Positions 6,730-7,267 of a stretch of DNA of 7,267 bases are shown here, piece by piece. The notes under the pieces were generated by a model that searched no databases, had not been told where the DNA came from, and was given only the letters and a program-made list of their open reading frames with translations. The DNA lies in NCBI GenBank assembly GCA_024224995.1, contig JAAENB010000213.1, forward strand, positions 1 through 7,267, given 5' to 3'. Position 1 is the first letter of the stretch, and every line of letters starts with the position of its first letter. The translations under genes were made by a program, and so were the position numbers. The DNA comes from a bacterium (GTDB taxonomy: Bacteria; Spirochaetota; UBA4802; UBA5550).

Positions 6730-6789
6730 ACCTTCCATAAACACTTTATAATATATGAATGCTATTTATCTAAATGTCAAGAAAAAAAA
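6730..6789 (-). repeat. Duplicated promoter-like block, copy B
   Basis: This is the second copy of the block at 3797-3857, in the same orientation, with 46/52 identity followed by an A-tract at 6782-6789. The TTGACA box, the CATTCATATATTATAAA region and the AAGGTG end are conserved, and the six changed positions are all transitions. It precedes the sulfotransferase gene on the minus strand. Together the copies frame the transporter and sulfotransferase genes as direct repeats about 2.9 kb apart. Confidence 0.85.
6750..6780 (-). promoter_or_regulatory. Predicted promoter of the sulfotransferase gene
   Basis: On the minus strand TTGACA (6780-6775) and TATATT (6755-6750) are 19 nt apart, exactly as in copy A, with a T-tract upstream. 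The predicted leader is roughly 135 nt and would contain the palindrome at 6665-6699. Conservation between two otherwise unrelated upstream regions is the main support. Confidence 0.5.
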
Positions 6790-6810
6790 GAGTGTTAATG
6801 TGGACATAAG

Positions 6811-6840
6811 AGCGTTCCCAAGCCGGAGCCTGGGAACGCT
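6811..6840. repeat. 30-bp palindrome flanked by ATAAG direct repeats
   Basis: AGCGTTCCCA (6811-6820) and TGGGAACGCT (6831-6840) are perfect 10-bp arms around AGCCGGAGCC, whose GC/GC core can add two more pairs after one mismatch. ATAAG occurs immediately on both sides (6806-6810 and 6841-6845), like a 5-bp target-site duplication. No T-run follows on either strand. It lies about 30 bp beyond the stop codon of the hydrolase. It resembles the small GTTCCCA...TGGGAAC palindromes that I recall being dispersed in many bacterial genomes; the flanking repeat suggests insertion of a miniature element. Confidence 0.75.
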
Positions 6841-6870
6841 ATAAGGGAGAGGAATGATTATGAAGGGTTA

Positions 6871-7267
6871 TTAAAAATGTTTACTGATCCATCCCAATGT
6901 CCGGTGATCTTTCAGATCTTTGTTGGGTATAAGCGGCAGTTCAATATGGGACGGATGGAGAATATTGCGATGAACAGTAACCGTGGGTATGATATTATCC
7001 GGATCATTCGGATCATTGTTCGGCGAAAGCTTGGGATGCAGCACAAAACTGGGCCAGTCTGCACAGGCAATGGAAACCCTTATCCGGTGGCCTTTTTTAA
7101 AGACCCAGGATGTGGCAAACAGATCAAAGGTCAGTTCCACAACATTGTCTTTTGCAAAAATTCCATCCACATAATCGGATTTCCGATAACCGTGCCAGGG
7201 AAGATCCGGCAGAACATCCGGGGGATCCTGGGAGATGATGTCCAAGGGCAGCATATCCTCGTTGGGA
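6871..7267 (-). CDS. CocE/NonD-family hydrolase, C-terminal fragment at window edge
   Basis: Only the last 131 codons are in the window; the frame stays open to the right edge, so the gene is cut by the window and not necessarily truncated. The visible part matches the jelly-roll C-terminal domain of X-Pro dipeptidyl-peptidase/CocE/NonD hydrolases. Diagnostic stretches are the FKKGHRIRVSIACADWPSF strand, with PN residues following, and VTVHRNILHPSHIELPLIP near the end, followed by a short tail ending in WISKHF. The catalytic alpha/beta-hydrolase domain with its serine nucleophile would lie to the right and cannot be seen. Family members hydrolyse acyl esters, amides or X-Pro peptides; the substrate here is unknown. 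It is upstream of the sulfotransferase on the same strand, but 259 bp with a palindrome and a separate promoter-like block argue against a tight operon. Confidence 0.85.
   Translation of the reverse strand, partial: PNEDMLPLDIISQDPPDVLPDLPWHGYRKSDYVDGIFAKDNVVELTFDLFATSWVFKKGHRIRVSIACADWPSFVLHPKLSPNNDPNDPDNIIPTVTVHRNILHPSHIELPLIPNKDLKDHRTLGWISKHF

Noticed and set aside
3937..6840. CRISPR array or phage attachment site built from the palindromes
   Set aside because: The repeats are only two copies plus an unrelated one, without regular spacing, spacers, cas genes, integrase or tRNA.

Overview
The window looks like chromosomal DNA of a Gram-negative bacterium of moderate GC. An outer-membrane TonB-dependent receptor with a Sec signal peptide requires a Gram-negative envelope. 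The gene mix (TonB receptor with an acidic N-terminal extension, B12-binding radical SAM protein, PAPS-type sulfotransferase, CocE/NonD hydrolase) and the many dispersed palindromes remind me of sulfate-reducing Desulfobacterota (Desulfobacterales-like). That placement is inference; no rRNA or marker gene is present.

Layout: (1) 47-1396, minus strand, a cobalamin-binding-type radical SAM protein. (2) 1397-1511, a short gap almost filled by a 21-bp perfect inverted repeat. (3) 1512-3635, minus, a TonB-dependent outer-membrane receptor, transcribed toward the radical SAM gene. (4) 3636-4030, a divergent intergenic region with a structured receptor leader, a promoter-like block (copy A) and a palindrome. 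(5) 4031-5314, plus, a 12-TM major facilitator transporter, best started at a TTG codon. (6) 5334-6611, minus, a sulfotransferase converging on the transporter with 19 bp between stop codons. (7) 6612-6870, an intergenic region with a second copy of the palindrome, a second copy of the promoter-like block (copy B) and an unrelated 30-bp palindrome flanked by ATAAG repeats. (8) 6871-7267, minus, the C-terminal end of a CocE/NonD-family hydrolase running off the right edge.

The receptor would import a TonB-energised ligand across the outer membrane and the MFS protein would move a small molecule across the inner membrane. The sulfotransferase would sulfate an unknown acceptor, and the radical SAM enzyme would carry out an unassigned radical reaction. 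No sequence evidence ties them into one known pathway. The strongest unexplained signal is non-coding. A block of about 60 bp, 46/52 identical plus an A-tract, occurs twice in the same orientation. It reads as a TTGACA / TATATT promoter upstream of both the receptor and the sulfotransferase. Near each copy lies a copy of a GAAACCGGG palindrome. The two blocks bracket the transporter and sulfotransferase as direct repeats, so the region may be a duplicated-promoter regulon, a small accessory cassette, or both. I did not find a clearly new multi-gene system.
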